Part shown: piece by piece, positions 50,291 to 60,483 of the stretch
Numbering within the stretch: position 1 is the stretch's first letter
How the letters are laid out: each line of letters begins with the position of its first letter
Assembly (NCBI RefSeq): GCF_011761345.1
Contig: NZ_JAASRY010000002.1
Coordinates: 186,001-250,000 of the forward strand
From: Thalassobacillus devorans
Lineage (GTDB): Bacteria > Bacillota > Bacilli > Bacillales > Halobacillaceae
Direction of reading: 5' to 3'
Length of the DNA stretch: 64,000 nucleotides
Notes under the pieces: generated by a model
Told to the model about the DNA's origin: nothing
Seen by the model: only the letters and a program-made list of their open reading frames with translations
Databases searched by the model: none
Program-made: the position numbers and the translations under genes

Positions 50291-52147
50291 TTGACGTACA
50301 ATAAACGCCTGGCGTTATTAATACTGATAGACTCGACCATCGTTACTTTTTCTATATTCATGTCCCATTATTTTCTGAATCCCTATATGCATGATTTCGA
50401 CCGTTTGATGTTCGTGTCGTCAGTCACGCTGTTATTAACTCATCATTTGTTTTCCTATCTTTTAGATTTATACAAAAAAGTATGGCGTTACGCCAGTATT
50501 GAAGAACTTATCGGTATATTAGTTGCAGTGACAGGGTCAATTGCAGTAACTACTGTTGAACAATGGTTGTTTTTTGGTGTGGTATATGAACGAGCGTTGA
50601 TTGTCACCTGGATGCTTCACATTATATTGATTGGAGGCGTTCGCTTAGCCTGGCGCTACTACAATACATATGGCTTCCATTTTGCGCTGGGGCGAAAAAT
50701 AAATCAGGTCAACGAAGATCAGGAAAAAAAGCGGACGTTAATTGTCGGGGCGGGTTCTGCTGGGCAGATGCTTGCTCGACAAATGAAAGGAAATGAGCAG
50801 CAGGATATCAATTTAATTGGGTTTATTGATGATAATTTTACGCTTCACCATTTATCGGTCAATAATGTCCCTGTTCTTGGGAATACGAACGATTTGGCAC
50901 AGGTGGTAAAGGATAAATCGATCAATCATATTGTTATTGCCATGCCTTCTGTAGAAAGGGAAAGAGTAAAGGAGATTATCACGGAAGCGCAGAAAATAGT
51001 GCCAAATGTTCAAACGCTCCCTATGATTGAGGATATTGCTCTTGGCAATATATCGGTTAGCCAGATTCGTGATGTTTCCATCGAGGATTTGCTTGGACGG
51101 GACCCGGTAGAATTGGATATCGATTCTATTTCTAATGAGATACAAGGGCAGACGGTGATGGTAACTGGTGCAGGAGGCTCAATCGGGTCAGAAATCTGCC
51201 GCCAGCTGGTCAAATTTAAACCGGCAAAATTGCTTTTATTAGGACACGGAGAAAACAGCATTTATACCATTCATATGGAACTAAAGCAATTAAGATTGAA
51301 TACAGAACTTATTCCGCTCATAGCGGATATCCAGGATCGTGACCGTGTTATTCAGTTGGTTGGGGAGTATGTACCAGCCTATATTTATCATGCAGCTGCA
51401 CATAAACATGTGCCTCTAATGGAAGCAAACCCAATGGAAGCAGTAAAGAATAACGTAATTGGAACTAAGAACGTAGCAGAAGCAGCGCATTTAGCCGGCG
51501 TGGGTAATTTTGTTCTCATTTCTTCCGATAAAGCAGTAAATCCGACGAATGTAATGGGTTCTACAAAGCGTATTGCAGAAATGGTGATTCAGCAGCTGGC
51601 TCAATCCAGCACCACGAAATTTGTAGCGGTGCGGTTTGGGAATGTACTGGGAAGCCGGGGGAGTGTTATTCCACTTTTTAAAAAGCAGATCGCCAATGGT
51701 GGACCAGTAACGGTTACCCATCCTGACATGACAAGGTACTTTATGACCATACCGGAAGCATCCCGGCTTGTGTTACAGGCAGGAGCACTAGCAGAAGGCG
51801 GAGAAATATTTGTACTTGATATGGGAGAACCAGTCAGAATCGTTGATTTAGCCAGAAATTTGATTCAGCTGTCAGGATACAACATAGAAGAAATAGGTAT
51901 TGAATATACAGGGATACGACCAGGAGAAAAAATGTACGAGGAACTATTGAACGACAACGAAGGCAATCAAAAGCCTGTCTTCCCGAAGATTTTTGTTGGA
52001 AATTCAGTAGAAGTAGATTTTGACAAAGTAGATGTACTTATTAAAGAGCATTTCATATTCGATCAGCAATATTTAAAAGATTATGTCCTTTCGTTGGCCA
52101 ATGATAAAGAAATCGCCTCGTATTCATTTGCTAAAGTGGATGGCTGA
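50291..52147 (+). CDS. Membrane-bound nucleotide-sugar 4,6-dehydratase (FlaA1/CapD/EpsC family)
   Basis: The 618-residue protein has four N-terminal helices (about residues 8-125), a first Rossmann-like domain (VGAGSAGQML near 155) and a C-terminal SDR dehydratase domain. The latter shows VTGAGGSIGSEIC, HAAAHKHVPLME, SSDKAVNPTNVMGSTKR, RFGNVLGSRGSV and GIRPGEKMYEEL. Members such as PglF convert UDP-GlcNAc to UDP-4-keto-6-deoxy-GlcNAc, the precursor of QuiNAc, D-FucNAc and bacillosamine. The start is TTG after GGAAGGTG. The product probably feeds the initiating transferase at 61327. Confidence 0.9.
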   Translation: MTYNKRLALLILIDSTIVTFSIFMSHYFLNPYMHDFDRLMFVSSVTLLLTHHLFSYLLDLYKKVWRYASIEELIGILVAVTGSIAVTTVEQWLFFGVVYERALIVTWMLHIILIGGVRLAWRYYNTYGFHFALGRKINQVNEDQEKKRTLIVGAGSAGQMLARQMKGNEQQDINLIGFIDDNFTLHHLSVNNVPVLGNTNDLAQVVKDKSINHIVIAMPSVERERVKEIITEAQKIVPNVQTLPMIEDIALGNISVSQIRDVSIEDLLGRDPVELDIDSISNEIQGQTVMVTGAGGSIGSEICRQLVKFKPAKLLLLGHGENSIYTIHMELKQLRLNTELIPLIADIQDRDRVIQLVGEYVPAYIYHAAAHKHVPLMEANPMEAVKNNVIGTKNVAEAAHLAGVGNFVLISSDKAVNPTNVMGSTKRIAEMVIQQLAQSSTTKFVAVRFGNVLGSRGSVIPLFKKQIANGGPVTVTHPDMTRYFMTIPEASRLVLQAGALAEGGEIFVLDMGEPVRIVDLARNLIQLSGYNIEEIGIEYTGIRPGEKMYEELLNDNEGNQKPVFPKIFVGNSVEVDFDKVDVLIKEHFIFDQQYLKDYVLSLANDKEIASYSFAKVDG

Positions 52148-52199
52148 AATAGCGCAAAGTTCAATTAAAGATTAAAACAAATGAGATGGAGTGACTGGA

Positions 52200-53243
52200 A
52201 TGTTTAATGGAAAGACGTTATTAATTACCGGTGGAACAGGGTCATTCGGTCATGCAGTAATGAATAAATTCTTGCAGACGGATATTAAGGAAATACGCAT
52301 TTTTTCAAGAGATGAAAAAAAGCAGGATGACATGCGGAAACAGTTCAAAAATGACAAACTTAACTTCTATATCGGAGATGTGAGGGATATAAACAGTGTG
52401 AGGAATGCCATGCATGGAGTCGATTATGTCTTTCATGCGGCAGCTTTGAAGCAAGTCCCTTCATGCGAATTTTTCCCAATAGAAGCAGTGAAAACAAATG
52501 TCTTAGGAACGGAAAATGTATTATCTGCTGCCATTGAGCAAAATGTGGAAAAAGTCATTTGCCTGTCCACTGATAAGGCTGCCTACCCAATCAACGCAAT
52601 GGGTATTTCAAAAGCGATGATGGAAAAAGTATTTGTGGCCAAAGCAAAGAAAGTTACAGAGGACGAAACTTCAATTACCGGAACTAGATATGGAAATGTT
52701 ATGGCCTCAAGAGGCTCAGTCATTCCATTATTCATTAACCAAATCAAGAACGGAGAACCAATAACAATCACTAATCCGGAAATGACACGTTTCTTAATGA
52801 GTTTGGAAGAAGCCGTCGATTTAGTGGCTTTTGCTTTTCAAAATGCCAAGCCTGGAGACATCATGGTTCAAAAAGCACCTGCTTCTACCATTGGTGATTT
52901 GGCGCAGGCGTTGAAAGAGCTCTTTGATGCAAATAATGAAATTAAAATTATCGGAACTAGGCATGGTGAAAAGCTCTATGAAACACTGTTAACTAGAGAA
53001 GAGCATATGGTTGCTGAAGATATGGGTGGATTTTACCGCGTTCCAGCTGATCAAAGAGATCTGAATTATGATAAATATTTTGCTATTGGGGACGAGCGGT
53101 TATCCACTGAAGAAGAATATAATTCTCACAATACCGAGCGTCTCAATATTGAACAGATAAAACAAAAGCTAGTAGAACTCAAATATATTCAAAATGAATT
53201 AGAAAGTTGGAATAGTCATGAATATCTTAGTTACCGGGGCTAA
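52200..53243 (+). CDS. capE: UDP-GlcNAc 4,6-dehydratase/5-epimerase (CapE/FnlA)
   Basis: CapE carries out the first step of UDP-N-acetyl-L-fucosamine synthesis, with dehydration and C5 inversion of UDP-GlcNAc. The 347-residue SDR shows LLITGGTGSFGHAV, RDEKKQDDMR, HAAALKQVPSCEFFP, STDKAAYPINAMGISK and TRYGNVMASRGSVIPLF. CapE-type proteins are told from FlaA1 by lacking membrane helices, by the strong CapF/CapG context and by these motif variants. ATG at 52200 lies 8 nt after GATGGAG. It overlaps capF by 26 nt. Confidence 0.92.
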   Translation: MFNGKTLLITGGTGSFGHAVMNKFLQTDIKEIRIFSRDEKKQDDMRKQFKNDKLNFYIGDVRDINSVRNAMHGVDYVFHAAALKQVPSCEFFPIEAVKTNVLGTENVLSAAIEQNVEKVICLSTDKAAYPINAMGISKAMMEKVFVAKAKKVTEDETSITGTRYGNVMASRGSVIPLFINQIKNGEPITITNPEMTRFLMSLEEAVDLVAFAFQNAKPGDIMVQKAPASTIGDLAQALKELFDANNEIKIIGTRHGEKLYETLLTREEHMVAEDMGGFYRVPADQRDLNYDKYFAIGDERLSTEEEYNSHNTERLNIEQIKQKLVELKYIQNELESWNSHEYLSYRG

Positions 53244-54327
53244 TGGTTTCTTAGGTAAGAACCTGGTGGCTGAACTAAAGCAACAGGACCATGAAGTTTT
53301 GCCATTTACCAGAGATAATACACTAGAAGAATTGGAAGCCTTTGTCGGTAAGGCTGATTTCATATTTCACCTGGCAGGAGTGAATCGCCCGAAAAAGGAA
53401 GAGGAATTCTACCAAGGAAACAAGGGTCTTACGGAAGAATTAATCAGTTTAATAGAAAAGAACGAGAAAAAAAATACACCAATGGTGCTTTCCTCTTCTA
53501 TTCAAGCGGAAAAAGATAATCCATACGGAGCCAGTAAAAAATTAGCAGAAAAAGCTGTTATTGATTTTTACGAACAATTAGAAGCAGATGCTTATGTTTA
53601 TCGTCTGCCAAACCTGTTCGGGAAATGGTCCCGTCCAAATTACAATAGTGTCGTAGCTACTTTCTGCCATAACATAGCCAGGGATCAGGACATCCAGGTA
53701 AACAATCCAGAAGCTGAGCTGGCACTTTGTTATATAGACGATGTACTGGATGAGTTTAACAATGCATTGCAGGGACATCCGACATATGAAGGGAAATATT
53801 GCACGGTCAAGCCAGTTCATCGCATTACTTTGCAAGAGTTAGCTGATACGATTATAAGTTTCAAGAAAAGTAGAAGTAATTTAAATATCCCTGATATGGG
53901 CGATTCCCTGACAAAAAAATTATACAGCACTTATTTAAGTTACTTGCCGACCGACCAGTTTTCTTATGATTTGAAAATGAATGTTGATGAGAGAGGCTCC
54001 TTTACAGAAATTTTGAAAACGCCGGAAAGAGGGCAGGTTTCGGTCAATGTATCCAAGCCTGGTATCACCAAAGGAAATCATTGGCATCACACTAAGAATG
54101 AAAAATTCCTGGTCGTAAGTGGAGAAGGTCTGATTCGTTTTCGAAAAATAGATACAGATGAGGTTATAGAATATTTTGTGAGTGGATCAAAAATGGAAGT
54201 GGTCGATATACCAGTCGGCTACACCCATTCAATTGTGAATGTTGGGGAAACGGACCTTGTGACAGTAATGTGGGCAAATGAAAAGTTTGATCCAGACAAC
54301 CCAGATACGTACTACTTGGAGGTTTAG
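53218..54327 (+). CDS. capF: Bifunctional UDP-sugar epimerase/reductase (CapF/FnlB)
   Basis: CapF does the second step of UDP-L-FucNAc synthesis: C3 epimerisation by a zinc cupin and NADPH reduction at C4. The N-terminal SDR domain (1-245) starts MNILVTGANGFLGKNL, with LAGVNRPKKEEEFYQGN and NPYGASKKLAE. The cupin (about 260-369) shows DERGSFTEILK, GITKGNHWHHTKNEKFLVVSGEG and PVGYTHSIVNVGE. The length of 369 residues matches the family. It lies 2 nt before capG. Confidence 0.95.
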   Translation: MNILVTGANGFLGKNLVAELKQQDHEVLPFTRDNTLEELEAFVGKADFIFHLAGVNRPKKEEEFYQGNKGLTEELISLIEKNEKKNTPMVLSSSIQAEKDNPYGASKKLAEKAVIDFYEQLEADAYVYRLPNLFGKWSRPNYNSVVATFCHNIARDQDIQVNNPEAELALCYIDDVLDEFNNALQGHPTYEGKYCTVKPVHRITLQELADTIISFKKSRSNLNIPDMGDSLTKKLYSTYLSYLPTDQFSYDLKMNVDERGSFTEILKTPERGQVSVNVSKPGITKGNHWHHTKNEKFLVVSGEGLIRFRKIDTDEVIEYFVSGSKMEVVDIPVGYTHSIVNVGETDLVTVMWANEKFDPDNPDTYYLEV

Positions 54328-54329
54328 AG

Positions 54330-55460
54330 ATGGAAAAGCTTAAAGTACTAACTGTTGTTGGAACAAGGCCGGAAATTATCCGGTTATCAGCAGTTATCAA
54401 CAAATTAGAATCTTCAGATGCCATTGAACATACACTTGTTCATACTGGACAAAATTATGATTATGAATTAAATGAAGTTTTCTTTGAAGACTTTAATATA
54501 AAAAAGCCAAATTACTTTTTAAACTCAGCTAATGGTGGTTCAGTAATGGATACGGTCGGTAATATCCTCTCTAAAATAGACCCTATTTTAGAGGAGGTAC
54601 AACCGGATGCTTTTTTAGTTTTAGGTGATACGAATAGCTGTTTATGTGCCATTGCTGCTAAAAAGCGCCAGATTCCCATTTTTCATATGGAAGCTGGTAA
54701 TAGGTGCTTTGACCAGCGGGTACCAGAAGAGACGAATAGAAAAATAGTTGATCATATTTCTGATATTAATTTGACTTATAGTGATATTGCTAGAGAGTAC
54801 TTGCTAAAGGAAGGTTTTCCTGAAGATCGAGTGATTAAAACAGGCAGTCCTATGTTTGAAGTACTTCACTCAAGAAAAGAAGATATAAAATCTTCCAATG
54901 TATTAGACAAGCTAGCGCTTAATAAAGAAGAATATTTCCTGGTATCGGCACATCGTGAGGAAAACATTAATTCTAAAGTCAACTTTTTAGATTTAGTAGA
55001 TACCTTAAATGGCATTGCTGAACATTATAATTTACCTGTTATCATAAGTACTCATCCGCGTACAAAGAAAATGATTGAAGAACAAAAAATTGAATTTCAT
55101 TCATTGATTAAAGTAATGAAACCATTAGGCTTCAATGACTATATTAAGTTACAAATGAATGCTAAAGCTGTTTTAAGTGACAGTGGAACCATAAGTGAAG
55201 AGTCGTCTATTCTGGGCTTTAAAGCCTTAAATTTACGCCAGGCGCATGAAAGACCAGAAGCAATGGAGGAAGCGTCTGTCATGATGACAGGCTTAAAAAA
55301 AGAGAGAGTTCTTCAAGCCTTGGAAATTTTAGAAAGTCAGAATACAGAAACATTTCATATCGTACGGGATTACAGTTTTTCTAATGTCTCCGATAAAGTA
55401 TTACGCTTGATTTTATCATACAAAGATTATGTGAATCGGGTTGTATATGGAAAAGAGTAA
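54330..55460 (+). CDS. capG: UDP-N-acetylglucosamine 2-epimerase family, UDP-L-FucNAc-forming (CapG/FnlC)
   Basis: CapG completes UDP-L-FucNAc by C2 epimerisation. The 376-residue WecB-like protein has VLTVVGTRPEIIRLSAV, VHTGQNYDYELN, VLGDTNSCLC, HMEAGNRCFDQRVPEETNRK, SAHREENI and SDSGTISEESSILGFKALNLR. These place it in the non-hydrolysing 2-epimerase group; the capEF context decides the substrate. It starts 2 nt after capF with GGAGGTTTAG upstream. Confidence 0.93.
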   Translation: MEKLKVLTVVGTRPEIIRLSAVINKLESSDAIEHTLVHTGQNYDYELNEVFFEDFNIKKPNYFLNSANGGSVMDTVGNILSKIDPILEEVQPDAFLVLGDTNSCLCAIAAKKRQIPIFHMEAGNRCFDQRVPEETNRKIVDHISDINLTYSDIAREYLLKEGFPEDRVIKTGSPMFEVLHSRKEDIKSSNVLDKLALNKEEYFLVSAHREENINSKVNFLDLVDTLNGIAEHYNLPVIISTHPRTKKMIEEQKIEFHSLIKVMKPLGFNDYIKLQMNAKAVLSDSGTISEESSILGFKALNLRQAHERPEAMEEASVMMTGLKKERVLQALEILESQNTETFHIVRDYSFSNVSDKVLRLILSYKDYVNRVVYGKE

Positions 55461-55489
55461 TGGAAGTAGTTGATAGTTGAGGTAGTAAT

Positions 55490-56962
55490 ATGAATTTAAA
55501 TAATTTAGGAAGAAAATCTCTTCTTGTTTTTATCGGTATTATCTTTGAAAGCGCCATTGTGATGTTAGTGAATATTTTAGGTGCTAAGCTATTTGGAGTC
55601 ACAGCTTATGGTGATTTCATATTAGTCTTTACTTGGGGAATGTTTATCGTCAGTTTTACTAAATTAGGATTTGATCAAAGCATTATAGCTTATGTGACAA
55701 AAGCTGATGTATTTAAAGAAGAATATGAAAAAAACAACATTGTCGTTTTTAGCTTGTTGTTTTCATTTATATTTACATTCGTGATTAGTTTTTTACTTTA
55801 TATAAATGCAGAATTTATTGCGGTTAACTTGCTGAATAACCCGGGGTTGGACAATTTATTTATTATTCAAATACCAATCATCTTTTTATTAACTTTTACC
55901 CATATTTCATTAAGTATTTTAAGAGCTTTTGATAAAATAAACAACTTTACCCAAATTAAATATTTTCTTATCCCTTCTCTTGAAATATTAGTGATACTTC
56001 TTCTCTATATTATGGGAGTAGATTCAATTGCATTAGTAATTGGTAAATATGTCAGCCTTACTGTAGCTATAATAGGTATCTTTTATTTATTTAAAAATAT
56101 TACGTCCATTCATTTCTTTAAATACTTGCATTTGTACAAGAAATTTATAATATTTTCTCTGCCTTTGGTACTTTCCGGGTTAATCGTATTAACTATTTCA
56201 CGGATTGACATATTAATGATTGGTTATTATTTAGAAGGAGATAAGGTTGGTATTTATAACATTATCGTACAAATTTCTAAAGTGAGCTTAATTATTTTAT
56301 CTACGATTAATACCATTTTTACTCCTATCTTCTCAAAATTATATGTAAGTAAGGAGTATGAGCGTTTAAAAAATACCTACCGGTCGACTACAAGATGGAT
56401 CACTTTTTTCACATTGGTGTACCTATGTGAAATCATTATTTTTAACGAAGAAATTACGGCAGTGCTGGGCGAAAATTTTAAGCAGGGAACAGTCGTACTG
56501 ATATTATTGACAATTGGTTATTTTATCGATACCAGTGTTGGTTCTGTAGCTAATATGAACACGATGACTGGTCGACCGTCTTATAATTTATATTCCAGTC
56601 TCCTGGTAATCATCCTTAATATTGTATTAAATATAATTTTCATCCCTAAATACGGGATAAATGGTGCCGCTATAGCTACAATGACTGCAGTTAGTCTGTC
56701 TAATATTTTGAAGTTGGTGTTACTTTACAGGCATACAAAAATCCAGCCTTATAACATTTATTATTTAAAACTATTTCTATCAGCAGCTGGTAGCTTGATT
56801 ATCACAATGGGGCTAAAAGAAGTCTTTAGTAGTGAGTCAATTTTCATGCACATTACAATATTTCTGTTCTTCATTATTATCTATATATTCAGTGTGGCTT
56901 TATTAAAAGTTTCTGATGAAGATAAGCAAATGCTTACTAAATATATTAAAAAAATACGCTAA
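55490..56962 (+). CDS. Wzx-type oligosaccharide flippase, cluster 2
   Basis: The 490-residue membrane protein has about 14 hydrophobic helices. It shows the MOP-family start GRKSLLVFIGIIFESAIVMLV and internal patterns such as SGLIVLTISRIDILMIGYYL. It exports lipid-linked repeat units of polymer 2. Only about 30 percent GC by eye, more AT-rich than capEFG, so it may have a separate origin. GAGGTAGTA precedes the ATG. Confidence 0.87.
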   Translation: MNLNNLGRKSLLVFIGIIFESAIVMLVNILGAKLFGVTAYGDFILVFTWGMFIVSFTKLGFDQSIIAYVTKADVFKEEYEKNNIVVFSLLFSFIFTFVISFLLYINAEFIAVNLLNNPGLDNLFIIQIPIIFLLTFTHISLSILRAFDKINNFTQIKYFLIPSLEILVILLLYIMGVDSIALVIGKYVSLTVAIIGIFYLFKNITSIHFFKYLHLYKKFIIFSLPLVLSGLIVLTISRIDILMIGYYLEGDKVGIYNIIVQISKVSLIILSTINTIFTPIFSKLYVSKEYERLKNTYRSTTRWITFFTLVYLCEIIIFNEEITAVLGENFKQGTVVLILLTIGYFIDTSVGSVANMNTMTGRPSYNLYSSLLVIILNIVLNIIFIPKYGINGAAIATMTAVSLSNILKLVLLYRHTKIQPYNIYYLKLFLSAAGSLIITMGLKEVFSSESIFMHITIFLFFIIIYIFSVALLKVSDEDKQMLTKYIKKIR

Positions 56963-56976
56963 AAGGAAGTTTTATA

Positions 56977-57900
56977 ATGCCAAGTGATGAAGCAAAAGTC
57001 CCTAATTTATTTATGGTGGGTGCTGCCAAGTCAGCAACAACTTCTATATACAACTATTTAAAAAAACATCCGGAAATCTTCTTTTCTGACCCGAAAGAAC
57101 CTAGGTATCTATCATATAAACATGAACAATTTCCTCATAATGGGCCGAATGGTGAATACTATGATTCAACTTTTATTAAAACCAAAGAAGATTATATGAA
57201 GTTATTTAAAGAAGCAGCGAACGAAAAGGTTATTGGAGAAGCTTCTATCCAGTACTTATATTTTCCTGATATAGCCTTAGACATAAAGGAGTTATATCCG
57301 GACGCAAAAATAATCATATGCTTACGAAACCCAATTGACCGATCGTACTCGTCTTATATGCATAATGTAAGATCGGGTTATGAAAATTTGAGTTTTTATG
57401 ATGCTTTACAAAAGGAAGAAGAGCGGATAAACCAGAATTATCCGTTTCTTTGGCATTATAAGGAGGTAGGTTTGTATTATAAGCAAGTTAAAAAGTATTT
57501 AGAGGTGTTAGGGAAAGACAACGTTAAAATTGTTTTATATGAAGATATAAATAATAATACACAGGAAGTTTTGCAAGATATTTGTGAATTCCTAGGTGTG
57601 AATGCTGATTATGAATTTCAAGATGCCGGGCAAGTTTATAATCGTTCGGGCAAATCCAGCAACCCAGTCATAAATTATTTAATAAAACAAAATCTGTTAA
57701 AAAAGATAATGAAACATCCAAGGGTACCTAAATTTATAAGGAATACTTCTTATACAATGTATCATCAATTACTGACTAAATTCCTTAAAAAAGAAAAGAT
57801 GCATGAGAAAGAGAGAGCTTATTTAAAAGAATATTACAAAAGAGATGTCTTACTACTGGGAGACCTTATTAAAAGAGATACCGCTCATTGGATTGAATAA
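56977..57900 (+). CDS. PAPS-dependent sulfotransferase (heparan-sulfate-sulfotransferase-like)
   Basis: The protein should move sulfate from PAPS to a sugar hydroxyl or amine. The 5'-phosphosulfate loop MVGAAKSATTSIYNYL (residues 13-28) and the 3'-phosphate motif IIICLRNPIDRSYSSYMH (near 110-127) are both intact. Other family features are SDPKEPRYLS and LYEDINNNTQEVL. With 307 residues it is full length and soluble. Lying between the flippase and polymerase of cluster 2, it probably modifies the lipid-linked repeat unit inside the cell. A second, different sulfotransferase is at 60480. Confidence 0.9.
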   Translation: MPSDEAKVPNLFMVGAAKSATTSIYNYLKKHPEIFFSDPKEPRYLSYKHEQFPHNGPNGEYYDSTFIKTKEDYMKLFKEAANEKVIGEASIQYLYFPDIALDIKELYPDAKIIICLRNPIDRSYSSYMHNVRSGYENLSFYDALQKEEERINQNYPFLWHYKEVGLYYKQVKKYLEVLGKDNVKIVLYEDINNNTQEVLQDICEFLGVNADYEFQDAGQVYNRSGKSSNPVINYLIKQNLLKKIMKHPRVPKFIRNTSYTMYHQLLTKFLKKEKMHEKERAYLKEYYKRDVLLLGDLIKRDTAHWIE

Positions 57901-58002
57901 AAGATAGTTAAACACAAAATGGCTTGTTTTTATTAATCATCATAATCCAATAGTTATTTGTTTATTATCAATATCCCATGGGTCAGTTAGAAAGGATTAA
58001 CT
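57901..58002. other. Short gap between sulfotransferase and polymerase genes
   Basis: 102 nt, AT-rich; ends with AGAAAGGATT before the polymerase start. No terminator is seen, so one transcript is likely. Confidence 0.4.
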
Positions 58003-59163
58003 ATGAAGTACTCATTTTCATTCAGTAAGTTAGTTTTATTTTTAATTTTTGCACATTTTGTAGTTGACCTTACCACACAATTTTATTACTTCTATAACAG
58101 AGAAAGTGCTATTAGAAGTCTAGTTAATTTATCTTATTTTATTTTATTTTTCATTGCAGTTCTCTATACGTTAAAAACTGATAGATTGACACTATTTAAG
58201 GAATCCTATCTTTTTTTAATTTTTTCTATAATTCCTATCGTATTAGGATTATTTGAATATAATTTAAATGGAGACTTTGCATCCCATTTTTTTAGTTTAA
58301 TAATGCCGATTTTAGCTATTTCATTAGGTTTTAATATTTCAAAAAACCTAAAGGAAGAAGAAATAGTACGATTTATCAAAAGAGGTATAAATTTTATTTA
58401 CTATTATAGTATTGTCATTATTATATTTTTCCAGGGTTTGGTTAATATCGGGGTGATCAAATACAGCGCTATTAATCCATTAGGATTATACACCGCAGTA
58501 TTATATTTTTTATATAAAAAAAATTATTATAAAGCCATGATTGGATTAGCATTTGTCGCTGTATCCGGAAAAAGAGTGGCATTGCTGATAACATTAGTGG
58601 GTTTAATTTATTATCTAGCGACTTTGATAAGGTCTAATAAGAAATATTTACCGTATGTGGCAGGCTTTGTTTTGTTAATGAGTGGAGGATTTCTTTATTT
58701 ATATAACTCAACTCGATATTTAGATAGGTTTAAGTTAATATGGCAATTTGATATTACTGATTATCATGCCATGTTAGTTGCGACAGGCGGCCGAAGTAGA
58801 GAAGTAATTGAAATTATTGAGCATCTCAATCAAAACGGTATTTCATGGTTCATCGGCAGTGGGTTTGGAACAAGCGTAGAAATATATGAAGGTTTATCCA
58901 GACATTTTTCTCATTTTTCTCCCCTTGCATATACGCTGGCTTATGGAGCGGTTTTTACAATTTTTTTATATTACTTTTTTTTGAAAGAAATATCTATCCG
59001 TAAGAAAGAACCTTTTAATCAATTATTTTGGTTTAAATTAGTATTTGTAGGTTTATTAGCTAGCACTCTCTTTAATGCTGTTGCATTTATTGATCCAAAG
59101 TATTGGGTGATTTATGGAATTACAAAGTATTACAATCTTGAACATGTAAACTCTGAGCCTTAG
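58003..59163 (+). CDS. Wzy-type polysaccharide polymerase, cluster 2
   Basis: The 386-residue protein has about ten helices and a late extracellular loop with VATGGRSREVIEIIEHL and FIGSGFGTSVEIYEGL, the pattern of O-antigen ligase/polymerase proteins. It should polymerise the sulfated repeat. Assignment rests on topology and on its place with a flippase and glycosyltransferase. The start has AGAAAGGATT upstream. Confidence 0.75.
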   Translation: MKYSFSFSKLVLFLIFAHFVVDLTTQFYYFYNRESAIRSLVNLSYFILFFIAVLYTLKTDRLTLFKESYLFLIFSIIPIVLGLFEYNLNGDFASHFFSLIMPILAISLGFNISKNLKEEEIVRFIKRGINFIYYYSIVIIIFFQGLVNIGVIKYSAINPLGLYTAVLYFLYKKNYYKAMIGLAFVAVSGKRVALLITLVGLIYYLATLIRSNKKYLPYVAGFVLLMSGGFLYLYNSTRYLDRFKLIWQFDITDYHAMLVATGGRSREVIEIIEHLNQNGISWFIGSGFGTSVEIYEGLSRHFSHFSPLAYTLAYGAVFTIFLYYFFLKEISIRKKEPFNQLFWFKLVFVGLLASTLFNAVAFIDPKYWVIYGITKYYNLEHVNSEP

Positions 59164-59220
59164 ATATTTATTGAAAACGAAAATAAATATAGTCAAACTA
59201 AATTTGTTAAGGAGTTCGAA

Positions 59221-60483
59221 ATGAAAATACTTATGTTAAGGCCCAACTACTTCCCGGAAGTTGCAGGAGGAACAAGACTGGCCAAAGATTTAGTTGATGA
59301 TCTGATTGCTGCGGGACATCAAGTAGAGATGATCACTCCCTTTCCGGTTAAAGTAGACGAGAAAGTAAAAAGAGAATATAAAGCTAAGAAAAACGAAGTC
59401 GATCAGGACGGATCATTAGTTATCAGAAGAATAGATGTTCCAATTGAAGAAAGGAGCTTCCCGAGACGGATCATGAAAGCCTTGTTCGTTTTTCTGGGAA
59501 TGTACAGGAAAGGCCTGGCTTCTAAGAATCCGGATTTGATCATGACGATCTCAATGCCTCCTTTTATTGGTCCGCTTGGTTCCATTTTAGGTAAAACCAA
59601 GAAAGTCCCTGTCGTTTATTGGGAACAGGATATCATTTCTAAGTCGATAAAAAAGGATAGTAAAATTGGGAACAGGCTGGTCAAGGGTGTCGTGAAGAAA
59701 GTTATAAATTTACTTGAAACTTTTTCTGTGAAAACCAGTACCCATACCGTTACAATATCCAACAAATTCAAAAACTATCATTTGCATGAAGATAAGGTGA
59801 ATCCTAAAAAAATATCTACCATTTACAATTGGATTGATACGAGCCAGGTCAATTACGTAAAGCGGGAAAATAATGAATTGTTTCAAGAGCTGGGGTTAGA
59901 TGAGGACAAGTTCTATATCACTTATTGCGGAAATATTGGGTATCCCCATAACTTAGAAACATTTATTGAAACAGCAAAAAAATTAGAGAATTATCGTGAT
60001 ATCGAGTTTTTAATATTTGGTGAAGGTTCTAGAAAGAAAGCTATCCAGCGTCACAGGGAGCAGCTGAATGCCGAAAACGTAAAAATGTATCCATTGGTAC
60101 CGCTCGACAAAGCATCATTAGCTTACAGTATCGGAGATATCAGTATTGTAATTGGGCAGGCAGGAACTTCAGAGAACGGATTTCCGAGCAAGACCTGGAG
60201 CATCATGTCTGCTGCAAGACCAGTCGTAAGTTCCTTTGATATAGATAGTGAGCTTACCAATATAATTAGAGAAAACGAGGCAGGAATTGCAGTTCCTCCG
60301 GAGGATAGCAACGCATTAAAAGAGGCTATATTAACCATCTATCATGACCGGAGCCTGATTGATAAGATGGGCCAGAACGGACTTGCCTATGTTGAAAATA
60401 ATATATCCCGGAAAGAAACAACATCAGAGGTTATTAACTTGTTCGAAAATTTACATACCAAAAATAAGGAGGGGCGCAAATGA
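59221..60483 (+). CDS. GT4 glycosyltransferase, WbuB-like (candidate L-FucNAc transferase)
   Basis: The 420-residue GT-B protein has PNYFPEVAGGTRLAKDLVDDL, TISMPPFIGPLG, VVYWEQDII, TYCGNIGYPHNLE and GQAGTSENGFPSKTWSIMSAARPVV. WbuB-like enzymes commonly follow fnlABC/capEFG genes and are taken to transfer L-FucNAc, so that is the best inference here. It is the only glycosyltransferase in cluster 2 besides the initiating transferase. AAGGAGTTCGA precedes the ATG. It overlaps the next gene by ATGA. Confidence 0.85.
   Translation: MKILMLRPNYFPEVAGGTRLAKDLVDDLIAAGHQVEMITPFPVKVDEKVKREYKAKKNEVDQDGSLVIRRIDVPIEERSFPRRIMKALFVFLGMYRKGLASKNPDLIMTISMPPFIGPLGSILGKTKKVPVVYWEQDIISKSIKKDSKIGNRLVKGVVKKVINLLETFSVKTSTHTVTISNKFKNYHLHEDKVNPKKISTIYNWIDTSQVNYVKRENNELFQELGLDEDKFYITYCGNIGYPHNLETFIETAKKLENYRDIEFLIFGEGSRKKAIQRHREQLNAENVKMYPLVPLDKASLAYSIGDISIVIGQAGTSENGFPSKTWSIMSAARPVVSSFDIDSELTNIIRENEAGIAVPPEDSNALKEAILTIYHDRSLIDKMGQNGLAYVENNISRKETTSEVINLFENLHTKNKEGRK

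Noticed and set aside
54330..55460. The 2-epimerase as the missing NeuC for the nonulosonic acid pathway
   Set aside because: It is tightly linked to capE and capF and looks like the non-hydrolysing type, which makes a UDP-sugar and not free ManNAc.
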